A DNA stretch of 64,000 bases from Salticus scenicus. Lineage: Eukaryota > Arthropoda > Arachnida > Araneae > Salticidae. Under the pieces are notes generated by a model, which was not told the DNA's origin, made no database searches, and saw only the letters and a program-made list of their open reading frames with translations. The position numbers and the translations under genes are program-made. Location of the stretch: positions 382,717,887 through 382,781,886 of the forward strand of contig OZ005649.1 of NCBI GenBank assembly GCA_963930645.1, written 5' to 3'. Positions 34,731 through 45,200 of this stretch are shown here, in pieces (position 1 is the stretch's first letter; each line of letters starts with the position of its first letter).

Positions 34731-36084
34731 ATTCTAATGATAACATGAATGCTTGTAGATCATATTTTGAATTTCTAAATTAGTAATCAAGGTGTTATTT
34801 TTTTTATTTAATGTTTACTATATCTATTTTTATTGGGTGAAGGTTAAACAAAAGTAAGATACTTGAAATATATTTAATAGAGATATTTCATTGGAATACA
34901 GATTAAGTTCATAGGAAATTAATTATTAATGATAATAGTGTTAACAGTATACATACAGCTAAATTTTATAAGTTTCCAATTGCTTTTTGGTGTACAACAT
35001 GTGTTTGGTTTGTTCAATTTCCGGTCTAAATTTTTTTAGTATTTTGGCACTCCCTCTCATCACTCAAAATTTTGTCAATTTGTTTTCTTTTACTTATTTA
35101 TTATCCTATCCTAGATATATGTTGTCTCGTTCAAAATTTTCTCCCGGGAGAGCAACATTGGATACGTGATGAGAATCTATATTTTTGTTGACATTAATTT
35201 TTCAACATTTATGACACTTAATTAATTGGTTTCGTGAGGTGTCCCTACAGGGGTCTGTGGACTCTGCTGGGGGACGGAGGCCTGTGCCTAACAGTGCAGG
35301 TCTTTCAACACGCCCTGTCCCGCTAGAATGTTAGCCTTAAGTTAACATCATTACACTTACTTTTTTGTAAGGATTAAGGGAAGATTATTTTTTTCTGACT
35401 GCCAATGGCGTCCTTTTTAAAATCTTTCCTGTGTGGTATACACAAAAACTTTTCTGTTTCTTTACTTTTATATATATTTTTTTTGTACATAATTTTGTTT
35501 AACGTTGACCAATATGTGTAACCAAGGTGTTAGACAAATAAATATTACAATAATATGCTGGAACCTTTAGTATTACAACAATATATATGCATATGTTTAA
35601 TTTATATTATTTTTTTCTCTATTTCACTATACATATTAGTGTGAAAATTTAATATTTTGTGTGTAAAAATCTAACATTAGTAACTGTTACTGTGGCATTA
35701 TTTCCTAAGTATAGCAAAAAGACTCTTTCATAGAAAAACATTTCAGCTGAAATTTTTGGTGGCATATGAAAAAAGACTATCAACAATATTGAACTGCAGT
35801 TTGAACTTATTTATAGAAGCCACATTTTTGCGCGTGTCATGACAAAATGTTTCTCTTAAAGTTTTTGGTTATACTGATATTTTTGAAATATGTGTATTTT
35901 GTATTTTTGAATTAGTGTTTATATTTCATATATATTTTGTTTGTTCAATAATAAGCATTCATAAAATTTTTACTTATGATGTAATGTCATTTTTTAAATG
36001 TGCGTCTTTGGTAAGTGCTTTTGAATATTATTGTTTGTATATGCATTTCTATACAGGAGGCGAGGAGGACTTATTTTTTTTACT
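34469..36084 (+). other. G1 3' noncoding region
   Basis: 1.6 kb, AT-rich, with an A32 run (34697-34728). No env-like frame. A GC-rich island at about 35236-35335 stands out and includes a 9-bp stem (35279-35287 with 35294-35302). Confidence 0.7.
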
Positions 36085-36102
36085 AGTCGAAGGGGAGATA
36101 TA
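36085..36102 (+). promoter_or_regulatory. G1 polypurine tract
   Basis: AGTCGAAGGGGAGATATA directly abuts the 3' LTR; the GAAGGGGAGA core would prime plus-strand DNA. G2 has a shorter related tract at the same place. Confidence 0.8.
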
Positions 36103-37114
36103 TGTGTGAGTGTTCTCACACATATGTCCTTTAAAAGCTTATTTATTTATCCAAATTTAATATATAACAAAAAGGAGGGATTAATATAGATTATATAAAA
36201 TAAATCTTTTTAAATTTATCTAATTCAAGTAATTAATTATAGAGAATTTCCCGTTTTATTTTTAAATCAAAATTTTCATTTCTTTGTTCTTTTATCGCTA
36301 CAAACACATTGCTCTAGGAATAAAATAAAGGAATTTTTATATCAGGGTTTTTGAAAAATAGTATGTTTATACATTTTCCCGAATGGATTAAATCAATTTA
36401 GCCATAATTATTTATTTTCAGAGGGTAATTTAAAATTCGTTTTCAGCATATTTCTAGCATATACAGCTATTAAAAAAATAAAATAATCATTTGATTTCAT
36501 GTTTATTACCCTTGTGTGTTTACGTTAAAAACCTATTATTATTTCAAGAGGGTCATTATAATTCTAAAAATAGATTTATAGTGTTGTTTTTATAGTCTAA
36601 GCGTCGCCGTCTTTGTTCGTTGAGAGTTGAAGGTCATTTGGCATGGCTTCTCAATGTCAAATCGATTTAATGTTTGTAACGAATTTTTATATTCAAAAAT
36701 TTAGTATGAATATGTTAGAAGAACAAAGAAACAGTTTGGCATTCTTTTGGCTGCATTTCAACGATGCCAACCTTTGGGGTTGCAATTTAACTTCTAGGAA
36801 GCTGAGAGATTTAGTTAAGCTTTGCGATTTTGACGTCGTTAGAGTAAGACGTTTTTCTGTGGTGTTCCTCCTCTCCCCCCGTCTTAATTTCCGTATGAGA
36901 TAAATTGATTCTTTTGTCATCCAGTAAAAATGAAGTAATTTCTTAGAAGATGATGTTCTTTACGAAGCACATAATAAACCAACAGTTTTTTTAAAGTGTT
37001 TCTTCTTACTTTCTGCAAGTATTACTTTTTAATTTTAACAGATTTTTAGCAACTTCTACACGGCCCGCACAGTCATGGACCTGGGTATAGGTGTTGATGA
37101 AAATCAACACCATA
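36103..37114 (+). repeat. G1 3' LTR
   Basis: Also 1012 bp; the same length results from compensating one-base indels. About ten differences from the 5' LTR by eye, for example Cs after 'acattttc' and 'ctagtatata' against 'ctagcatata'. Contains the same 86-codon frame (36643-36903) and terminal 9-bp hairpin. Confidence 0.95.
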
Positions 37115-37233
37115 GGACCTGAAGCGAGCTTTTGAACAATTTCAGTAATTTATTTTAATTTATTTTTATAAAGCTATATTGAAAAGAGTTTCCTTTAAAT
37201 TTAGTGACCAGTGAAGCAGGCAAAGCCTGCTAG
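37115..37233 (+). repeat. Repeat A copy b, 3' end (Helitron-like terminus)
   Basis: Resumes from 27198 after the duplicated GGACC. Ends with the perfect hairpin GCAGGC-aaa-GCCTGC, overlapping CTAG (37230-37233), then T. This matches H1 and H2 ends ('gaccagcgaagcgggc'). Confidence 0.7.
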
Positions 37234-37349
37234 TAGAATTTAATTCGGTCATTAAAAAATAATTCTGTTTTTAAAAAATAATTTATTAAAATTATTTATT
37301 TAAACAAATTATCTTTTATGATAATGCAGACAATTTCCATATTAGAGAA

Positions 37350-37854
37350 GTAGTATTAAGAAGTTGTTCTTATTAATTAGTGAATTTTTCATTTGCATTG
37401 GAGAATAATTATATTTCTATGCCATATTTTGGTTTTCCTTCAGAATTTATTTCTAAATTACTTAAACCACATAATATTTATACTGCTTTCCGGCCAATTA
37501 AACAATTAAAAAACGTCATTTTTAACTTTAAACCCATAACCCTTTCTCTGGATTTAACAGGTGTAATATATTTAATTGCTTGTAAAAATTGCAAATATGT
37601 TTGTATAGGTGAAACTGGCCGTACAGCAAAAATTAGACTAATTTGCAACCAAAATTTGCAACCAAAATTCTAAAACTGTAATCCATTCAATAGAAACCGG
37701 TCATATTCCTGACTTCGATAATATAAAAATTCTAAATTCTGGTTTTTATAATTATAAATCGCGTATTTTCCTTGAGAGCTGGCACACTGCCAAGCATCTC
37801 CACACTATCAATGAAGCATGCGCACTGGCTCCTCAGTATTCGGTACTCCTTTAA
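37350..37854 (+). pseudogene. Penelope-like element C-terminal fragment with GIY-YIG endonuclease
   Basis: About 100 codons give ISMPYFGFPSEFISKLL, then a connector, then GVIYLIACKNCKYVCIGETG R, the GIY-YIG nuclease core of Penelope-type retroelements (here the motif is VIY...VCIG). An immediate tandem duplication ('tttgcaaccaaaa' twice, about 37639-37665) breaks the frame; the other frame continues through IHSIETGHIPDFDNIKIL and FLESWHT to TAA at 37852-37854. No RT domain lies upstream, as the fragment abuts repeat A, so it is a 5'-truncated dead copy. Downstream 'gaaacccgggcgggtttc' is a perfect palindrome (37909-37926) and probably part of the element 3' end. Confidence 0.8.
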
Positions 37855-38179
37855 ATTCCTTGAGTGTTCATGTAATGTTTGCATATTGTGTTGTAATTAC
37901 TGATGAGGAAACCCGGGCGGGTTTCGAAACGTCTGATTTTAATTGTTTTTATATGTATTTTTTGTTTTTTTTTTAAATGTATTTTAACTTAAAATTTTTG
38001 TGTCTTAAATAAAACAGTTTTTGCTTTTAATATATATAATTGAGACGGTTTGATGTTTGTGTACGTTAAATATTCTCTTTTCTTCATAATTGGACAAGAT
38101 AAAAAATAGAAAGAAAAGAATCTTTAGATTAAATAAATTTATAATGACATCAAGATAAATAATAATAATAATAATAATA
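37855..38179 (+). other. Penelope 3' tail and AT-rich spacer
   Basis: After the stop: the CCCGGGCGGG block, T-runs, and an (AAT)n run at 38158-38180. The end of the Penelope copy was not located. Confidence 0.45.
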
Positions 38180-38430
38180 TTAAAAACTCTTTAAACACAC
38201 ATAAAATTAAATTTTATTTAAAAGATGTTAAAGAAATTTATCCGAAGCTTTTCGCTTTAATAGTAAAGCATCATAAGGGATTTTTATTACTCGTTTCCAA
38301 CGAGCAGTTTTTTAATATTTCTTTCTTTTCCCTGATGATGCTTTACTATTAAAGCGAAAAGCTTCGGATAAATTTCTTTAACATCTTTTAAATAAAATTT
38401 AAATTTACGTGTGTTTAAAGTGTTTTTAAT
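38180..38430. repeat. Fold-back repeat, about 100-bp arms
   Basis: 38180-38280 and 38330-38430 are near-perfect reverse complements; the inner 70 bp, including 'aagcttttcgctttaatagt', match almost without error. The 50-nt loop contains a small CTCG/CGAG hairpin. Resembles a palindromic MITE; TSD unclear. Confidence 0.9.
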
Positions 38431-38470
38431 ATAATTAACAAATGACACGTGTTCAATTTAACTCTTTTTT

Positions 38471-38807
38471 AATACGCTTTTATTAGCTTCACCTGTATGT
38501 ATGTATGTTTGTAACTGCTCTGGGAGCAAACAAAAACTTTATATTGTAAAAAAATACTTTCCTTACGTGAACGATATGGCGTTGAGGTAAGGCGCCGCGC
38601 TACGAGCCTGAAGGGCCAGCGTTCGATCCCAGTCAGGGGAGATTTTTTAAAAATGGTTTTTGTTTTATTCTAAATTATTTTAATTAAAGATTTAAATGAA
38701 TGTAAATATTATGGTGTGTCACTCACACGATTTTCTCTTACCCTGCATTTTAATACTAAGATAGATATTTTGTGCTTTTTTAGTTCACATTTCTATAAAA
38801 GCGTGTT
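38471..38807 (+). repeat. TIR repeat with tRNA-like core, copy 2
   Basis: Ends AATACGCTTTTATTAG and ...TATAAAAGCGTGTT. Core: box-A-like 'tggcgttgaggtaaggcgc' (38577-38595) and box-B-like 'gcgttcgatccc' (38619-38630), an A-to-B distance usual for Pol III tRNA promoters and similar in text to Leu/Ser tRNAs. Also in copy 1 at 11792-12125. Confidence 0.6.
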
Positions 38808-38946
38808 CTTTAATTTTTTTAAAACTATAATATTATTTACATATAATTTATAATAACAGTATATATATGTAATCAGTATATATATGTAATAACATTCGGG
38901 GAAAAATTGATAAATTAACTCTGAGTTATAAAATAAAAATTTCTAG

Positions 38947-38977
<31 letters not shown>

Positions 38978-39131
38978 GATGAATTTTGATATTATAAATT
39001 GAAAATACATGAATTAAAAAATCGGTAAATGTTTTTTGATATGATAGTATCTATTGCAAACAATATATATCATACGGTAGCAGACAAAAAAATTTCACGC
39101 CGTTATTAGTATATATATGTATATGTATATA
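38808..39131. other. AT-rich spacer, no gene
   Basis: Includes a T25 run (38950-38974) and a TATATG-rich stretch just before Helitron H1. Confidence 0.5.
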
Positions 39132-39599
39132 TCTATATATATAAAAGAAGACTTCCTGAGTGAGGGGGTGATCTATCAACGCCCAGACCAAACCCCATGA
39201 CCTAGAAGCATGAAATTTTGTGACAATGTTCTTTCCATGACGTAGGCATCCACTAATAAGCGATTTTACAAAATTCGCCCCCCAAGGGGGGGAGGGGGGG
39301 AAAAACGTGATTTCACAAAATCCTTCATATCTCAAACAAAAAAAACAGATATCCGTAAAATTTTTGCTTTAAAATATAGCTAACACAAATGTCTAAAAAC
39401 CAATTTCTGGAATTTTCAAAATTCGGCCCCCAAGGGGGGCGGGGGGGCAAAACGTGATTTCACATGCGTAAAAACGTGATTTCGCATAATCCTATATATC
39501 TCAAACAAAAAAATAGATATGCGTGAAATTTTGGCTCTAAAATATAGCTAATGCAAATATCTAAAAACCAATTTCTGGAATTTTAGAAATTCAGCCCCG

Positions 39600-40088
39600 A
39601 GGTGGGGCAGCAGCGGGGGGAGAGGGGGGGGGGCAAAAAATAAAAAGAGAGTTAGATCGTTCAAAATTGGTATATAGAGGTTTTCGATACCTGCAAATCG
39701 ATTTCGGATATTTTCGAATTTATAAAATTATTAGGAGGTGCGGGAAGGGGGGGGCGGCAAGGGGGGGCTATGGGGCAAAAACAAATAGAAATACAGGTAG
39801 GCCGTTCAAATTTGGTACAGTTAGGTTTTAGATGCCTGCAAGTCGAATGGGGATATTTTCGAAAGTGTAAAGTTATTAGGAGGGCCGGGAAAGGGGGAGG
39901 GGAGAGGGGGGGAGGGGGGCAAAAAAATAAAAATAGAGTTAGATCGTTCAAAACTGGTATATAGATGTTTTCGATACTTACAAATCGATTGCGGATACTT
40001 TCGAATTTTTAAAATTATTAGGTGGGGCGGGAAGGGGGGGGGCGGGAAGGTGGGGGGGCTATGGTCAAAAACAAATAGAAATACAGTT
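39600..40088 (+). repeat. Alternating G-rich tandem units of H1, left block
   Basis: Unit x: 'gagttagatcgttcaaaa', 'gaggttttcgatac', 'caaatcgat'. Unit y: 'ggccgttcaaat', 'tgcctgcaagtcgaatgggg', 'gtgtaaagttattaggag'. G-tracts of 4 to 9 separate the units. The Pro-rich minus-strand frames here reflect these tracts and are not genes. Confidence 0.9.
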
Positions 40089-40860
40089 TGTGATGTTAAA
40101 AACATCACTTCTTTTTAAATGTTAAATAAGATCGTTTTCTGCACTTAAATGCATTGTTTCTCTCAGCTGGCTCAACTCACCCTGTTGTGTTTGCTTTACT
40201 GCAACACACACACAGGAGAAAAATTGGTTCTTCTTTCCTAGTGGTGATGTCATATCACACCATGCTGAGAACCAATAGGGTGATGGTTCTGACTCCACCT
40301 TCTGTTATTCCGGCAGTTTTAAATTTAGTTGGGTTTCAGCAGCTCTCAAGAGAAGAACATGGGGTGAGAAAGATTTGTTTTGCTTCTGTTTTAAAATAAT
40401 GACCATTTTATCATTTGGAGAGAGAGTGCCTACTTATTAATAATAAATATATATATATTAGTTTATATGAATACTTATTCAAATTTTATAAACCATTAAT
40501 TTTTATATCCTACTTAATTTGGAATTACTAGTGTGGTTTGGAAAATAAAATTGATTAATTTTGATGCAGCAGATTAGTTTTCTTACAAACATTATTTTTG
40601 TATGCATTTTTCTTTTTACAGCATTCTAGCCAATAAGTAAATTGATTCCTCTTTTCTCTTATGTAAATAAAATTATTTGGATATATATATTTGACCTTTT
40701 GACCCAAAGAATAAAAAGGGTTAGTGGCCAGAACGCAATGTACGCCATGAGGTTCTTTGATCCTCACTAAGTAACTTCTGTTGCTATGAAAATTAAAAAT
40801 ATTAATAAAATTAATTTAAAATATGGAAACATAGAAAGTAAATGAATTATTTACATCACA
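40089..40860 (+). repeat. G2 5' LTR
   Basis: Starts TGTGATGTTAAAAACATCAC, which forms an 8-bp hairpin with a 3-nt loop. An AATAAA-like 'aataataaatata' lies near 40440. A short non-ATG frame at 40154-40399 occurs in both LTRs and has no domain. Confidence 0.96.
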
Positions 40861-40862
40861 TT

Positions 40863-40869
40863 TGGTGCC
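40863..40869 (+). promoter_or_regulatory. G2 primer-binding site (TGGTGCCGG...)
   Basis: TGGTGCCGGAAAGGA begins two bases after the LTR. It shares TGGTGCC with G1 but differs after that; the tRNA was not identified. Confidence 0.75.
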
Positions 40870-41305
40870 GGAAAGGAATACTTGATTATTGTTCTTAAGA
40901 ATAAATGGTACTGTAGAGATTGTTTATTTTGAATAAGTCATTTTATTTTTATTGCTAGAATTACTGAAATTATTTTTAAAGTCATACATAACCAATAACA
41001 TTTTTTTTTTGTGTTTGAATATATACCAAGTGACCTATAAGACAATTCCCTGTTTCAAAAATTGTGATATGCTGGAACTTTGTACAAATGAAAAATTTTT
41101 TTTGGTTCAATATATTTTGAATAACTGATTAAATAAATAATAGTCAACAGAACTTTGTATTGTTGGCTTAAAAAAAAAAAAAAAAAAAAAAAATTTGTAG
41201 GTATTTCTCTCTCTCCTCAACTACGTGAATTTATTATATGCAAATAGCCATCAACACATGTAGTTTTATAGCCAATATAGTAGTTTCATATATATACAAA
41301 AAATA
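40870..41305 (+). other. G2 leader, noncoding
   Basis: About 0.44 kb, AT-rich, with an A23 run (41171-41193). Much shorter than the 1.4-kb leader of G1. Confidence 0.7.
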
Positions 41306-42214
41306 ATGGCTTCTAACAAAGGATTGACAAGAGGATTACCATTCAAAACTTTAGTAACGCCATTTTCTGGAGACCCTCATTTATTGGATTTTTTTATTGA
41401 ACAAGTGAAATTTAAAATTGAGAACAGCAAATGGGAAGAATCCCATGCTTTGGCTTTTGTGAAATCAAAATTGGCAGATACTGCTCTTAAGTTTTATGTC
41501 TCCTCCCCAGCTTGCCAAAAAGCCAAAAATACAAAAGAGTTATTTAATATATTTAAGAAATATTTTAAGGTAGAGTCGGCAACTGCAATAGCACAACAAT
41601 TTAACGAATTTAAGTTTGAGTCCGATGTCAATATTAATATTTTTGCTAATAAGCTTGAAAATTTAGTGAGAAAACGTTTTCCTGATATGGAAGAAAAAGC
41701 CCTTGAACAATTACTAATCGCAAAATTCAATGATCTCATTCCGCCCCACTTTAGAATTCATCTACTATCACAAAAAGCCACAACCTTTTATCAGATGGTG
41801 GAATGTCTCGAAAAATTCCAGGAAATTTATAACTTGCAAGTAAACCCTGTCTTACCAGGAACATCTTTTGCTACTATTCACAACTTCAATCATAAAATAG
41901 ATAGTGAAGTGATAGGTACAAACTCAGAAAACAATTTGACTAAGATTAACAATTCATCTTATAGCAAGCGGCCATACAATAAATTTCCACAAAATAAAGG
42001 TTCGCACACGATTCAATGCCAATGGTGTGAAAGACCTGGACATTCTGCTCAGAGGTGCTTTGCACTCAGAAAATTACAAAATAATAAGTTTTCTCACAGA
42101 TATCGTAATGGGCAAACTTTCTCTAGACCTTATAGAGACATGTCACGGAGAGCCAGGGCCCCTAAAACATTTAAATCCAACTCCCCTCAAACCAAAAGTA
42201 GTCATTCACAATGA
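41306..42214 (+). CDS. gag: G2 Gag polyprotein
   Basis: 302 codons from ATG at 41306 to TGA at 42212-42214. Residues 1-190 look like a retrotransposon capsid region (helical, e.g. FSGDPHLLDFFIEQVKF, then ALEQLLIAKFNDLIPPHFRI). One CCHC knuckle (CQWCERPGHSAQRC) lies at about residues 238-251, followed by a basic Arg/Lys tail. Gag would assemble particles in the cytoplasm and package element RNA. It aligns with the broken Gag of G1 but is intact. The stop is followed by CUA G and the same frame continues as Pol, so Gag-Pol is probably made by readthrough. Confidence 0.92.
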   Translation: MASNKGLTRGLPFKTLVTPFSGDPHLLDFFIEQVKFKIENSKWEESHALAFVKSKLADTALKFYVSSPACQKAKNTKELFNIFKKYFKVESATAIAQQFNEFKFESDVNINIFANKLENLVRKRFPDMEEKALEQLLIAKFNDLIPPHFRIHLLSQKATTFYQMVECLEKFQEIYNLQVNPVLPGTSFATIHNFNHKIDSEVIGTNSENNLTKINNSSYSKRPYNKFPQNKGSHTIQCQWCERPGHSAQRCFALRKLQNNKFSHRYRNGQTFSRPYRDMSRRARAPKTFKSNSPQTKSSHSQ

Positions 42215-42218
42215 CTAG
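42212..42218 (+). promoter_or_regulatory. Probable stop-codon readthrough site UGA CUA G
   Basis: Gag ends CAA TGA CTA GAA; the pol frame continues without shift or further stop for 620 codons. UGA CUA G is the best-known leaky-stop context in eukaryotes and their viruses. No convincing downstream stem was found by eye, and in some known cases none is needed. The alternative, an ordinary nonsense mutation in a fused Gag-Pol, is possible, but the exact context and location at the Gag end argue against it. Confidence 0.75.
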
Positions 42219-45200
42219 AAGTGGAGAATGGTAGAAGTGACACTAAACTCCTAAATACAAAGAGTTCCTCATATAGGTCAGGTTTGAATAAAGTCAATTA
42301 CCATAACAGCTTTTCACAGACTAACTCAACATATCCTAATCTACCTAATAATTTTTTTGTAAATAACAATGAAATCATTCTGAGATCTCCAGACACACAG
42401 GCAAAGTTCCCTTTGTCATTAGAACGCAAAGTCAAATCTGTTGCGATACAGACAACATCTCCTGTACTGGTAACGTCCCCGAGTGTGGAGGAAAATGGAG
42501 ACTGCATATTAGTTAATTCACTGGAATTCTTGTTACACACAGACAATGATCTGCCCAATCTCCCCATCATACAATTACTGTTAAACAAAACATTAGAGAA
42601 TTTTCTTCTCGACTCAGGAGCTTCTGTGTCATTACTCTCAAAACATTACTTCTTACAAAATCAAAACAAATTATATTACAAAAGAATTGCTTCAAGAGTC
42701 AAGATATCTACAGTAAACTCTATAGTCCAATGTGACGGATGTGTTTGCATTTCCTTTAAAATAGGGAAAACTTTTTACAAACACACCTTTTTTCTTATTG
42801 AAATACCAACTGAATCTAAATTTATTGGTATACTTGGCTTTGATTTTTTAAAGTCCCATCACGTAGTTATCAATTTACACAATAACAAAATACAAATTAA
42901 TGAAAATGCTTTAGATATTCTAGACACTGTACCCTCTTGCAGTCTTCTATCATCTGAATCTGATATGAATCGGGCATCACATAAGATAGCTACTCATATG
43001 GATTTTCCCCAAACTGGATATAAAAAATCTAAAATTGATGTTCATAAAGAGAACTTACCCTCTTATCAAAAATGTTGGCTTACCCAGAAGATTATGATTG
43101 ATCCACAGGATACTATATATGTGCCTGTGCGGTCCACGCTTATTCCAGAAAATCAGTTAGTAATGTTTACATCGTCTAACAAGCATTGTCCACTTGTGTC
43201 CTATCCTTCTCTTATGGAGGTACAACATATCAAGGAAAATTCTACTAAACAAGAATTAATTCAATTTTTTATTCCTATGTATAATAATTCGAGCAAGAAA
43301 CTGCATATAAATAAAAATACCGTTTGCGGATACATTTCAGAGATAGATAAAATAGAAGAAAATTCCTTGGATCTTGCAACAAATACACCTGATCACATGT
43401 GTAATCTAATTAAGGCTACACCAGAAGTTTTATCCTTAAGACAGAAAGAATTTAATGTAAATAATTTTTCTATTCAGCATTTAAAACCTACAGAAAGGGT
43501 AATAATGCAAGATATTCTTCAGAAATTTAACTCTGTATTTTCATGTTCACTAAAGTCGATTGGACACACCGATCATATCACTCCACATATAAAATTCATT
43601 TCAGATATTCCCTTAAAAACTTACCCTTTTCCTATTCCACAAGCTATTCAAGAAGAGGCAAAAGATCAACTTGACAAATTACTGGATGCAGGGATCATTG
43701 AGAGAAATATCTCTGAATGGGCATGCCCAATGCTCATGGTTAAAAAGAAAGCTGTGTCTAAGGAGGATAAACCTTCCTTTAGACTGGCCCTAGATTTAAG
43801 GTTAATCAACTCTATGATTCGATGCTCCACTTATCCTCTTCCAAGAATTGATACGATAATAAATAACATCTCAAAATTTAAATATTTTACAACATTAGAC
43901 TTTCCCTCAGCGTATCATCAAATTTCATTACCTAAAGAATACAGACGACGTCTCTCATTTACTACACAATGGGGAACTTATTCATTTAAAAGATTAATGT
44001 TTGGGCTGAGATCAGCCGCATCAACATTCCAAATGCTTATTGACACAATTATACAAGAGTGCAATTGTTCAGGCATATAGGCTTACCAGGATGACATTAT
44101 TATAGGAAGTGACTCTTTCCAGGAAACAACAGAAAAATTACAAACACTTTTAGCTACTCTACAAAAGTACAATCTGACATTGTCTCCAAAGAAATGTAAA
44201 TTCCATCAGTCATCTATTGAATATCTCGGTTTCAGCATCCAAAATCAGAAAATACATCCTATTTCTTCCAACATTACAAAAATTACTCAATTTCCTATCC
44301 CAGCAACCAGAAAACAACTAAAAAGATTTATAGGATTGTGTGGATTCTACAGAAAACTCATTCCCTGCTACTCGCGATTAATTGATCCTTTGATAAAATT
44401 AACATCTCCGAAAACTACATTTAAATGGACAGAGCAACATGCTGAAGTCTTTAAACAAATACAGAAAGTTTTTTTCTCTAAACCTTTTCTTTCTTTACCC
44501 GATTGGTCAAAACAATTTTTTCTTAATACAGATGCTAGCAAAATTGCTATTTCAGGGGTTCTTCTACAAGAAAAGGAAGGCATTCTGCTTCCGGTTAGTT
44601 ACTTTAGTAAAACACTATCTAAATCAGAACAGCGATATTCAGCCATCAAGCTTGAGCTGATGGCCATAGCTAAGTCAGTCAGTGCATTTAAATTTTTCCT
44701 TTTCAACCGACCTTTCACCATTCTCAACGATAGCAGACCACTCGAACACTATAAGAAAATTTCCTCTCCTGCTGATCTAACTACTAAATGGCTAATTGAA
44801 TTATCAAACTATCAATACACATTCAGATATGTAAAAGGTAAAACAAATGTTTTGGCAGACTATTTTTCAAGAGAAGACTTTTCTGCATACACTCAAGATC
44901 TTAACTCAAACCCAGAATTAATTAAAGAGGCTAACAATTTACCCATTTCTTCAGCTTCTCCAACAATTGAACTCCATCATTTCAATGTCACACAAAAATC
45001 TGATAAGTCACTCACCTCATCAGAGCCTCATCGTTCTTCCTTACCTCAGTTGTTAAGCAACGATGCTGCTCCACTCAGTCGTTCCTTAAACAGCTCTGAC
45101 GCAGATAATCTTATGATGGAAATCTCGGAAGAATGTTTTTTTAAAGAGCAAAGAGAAGATGACTTTCTGCTAAAAATTATTGTCGATATCACTTCGGAGA

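Larger units (their letters stand above)
27199..37114 (+). mobile_element. Ty3/gypsy LTR retrotransposon G1 (degraded)
   Basis: 9.9 kb, bounded by 1012-bp LTRs with a 5-bp target duplication GGACC (27194-27198 and 37115-37119). Order: LTR, PBS, 1.4-kb leader, gag, pol (protease, RT, RNase H, integrase), 1.6-kb noncoding 3' region, purine tract, LTR. This order, with integrase after RNase H, defines Ty3/gypsy. No env frame. The two LTRs differ at roughly ten positions by eye, so the insertion is fairly recent, yet gag and integrase carry several frame breaks. It sits inside repeat A. Confidence 0.95.

Noticed and set aside
36085..36110. Env or extra gene before the 3' LTR of G1
   Set aside because: The short frame at 35915-36109 runs through the purine tract into the LTR and has no domain.
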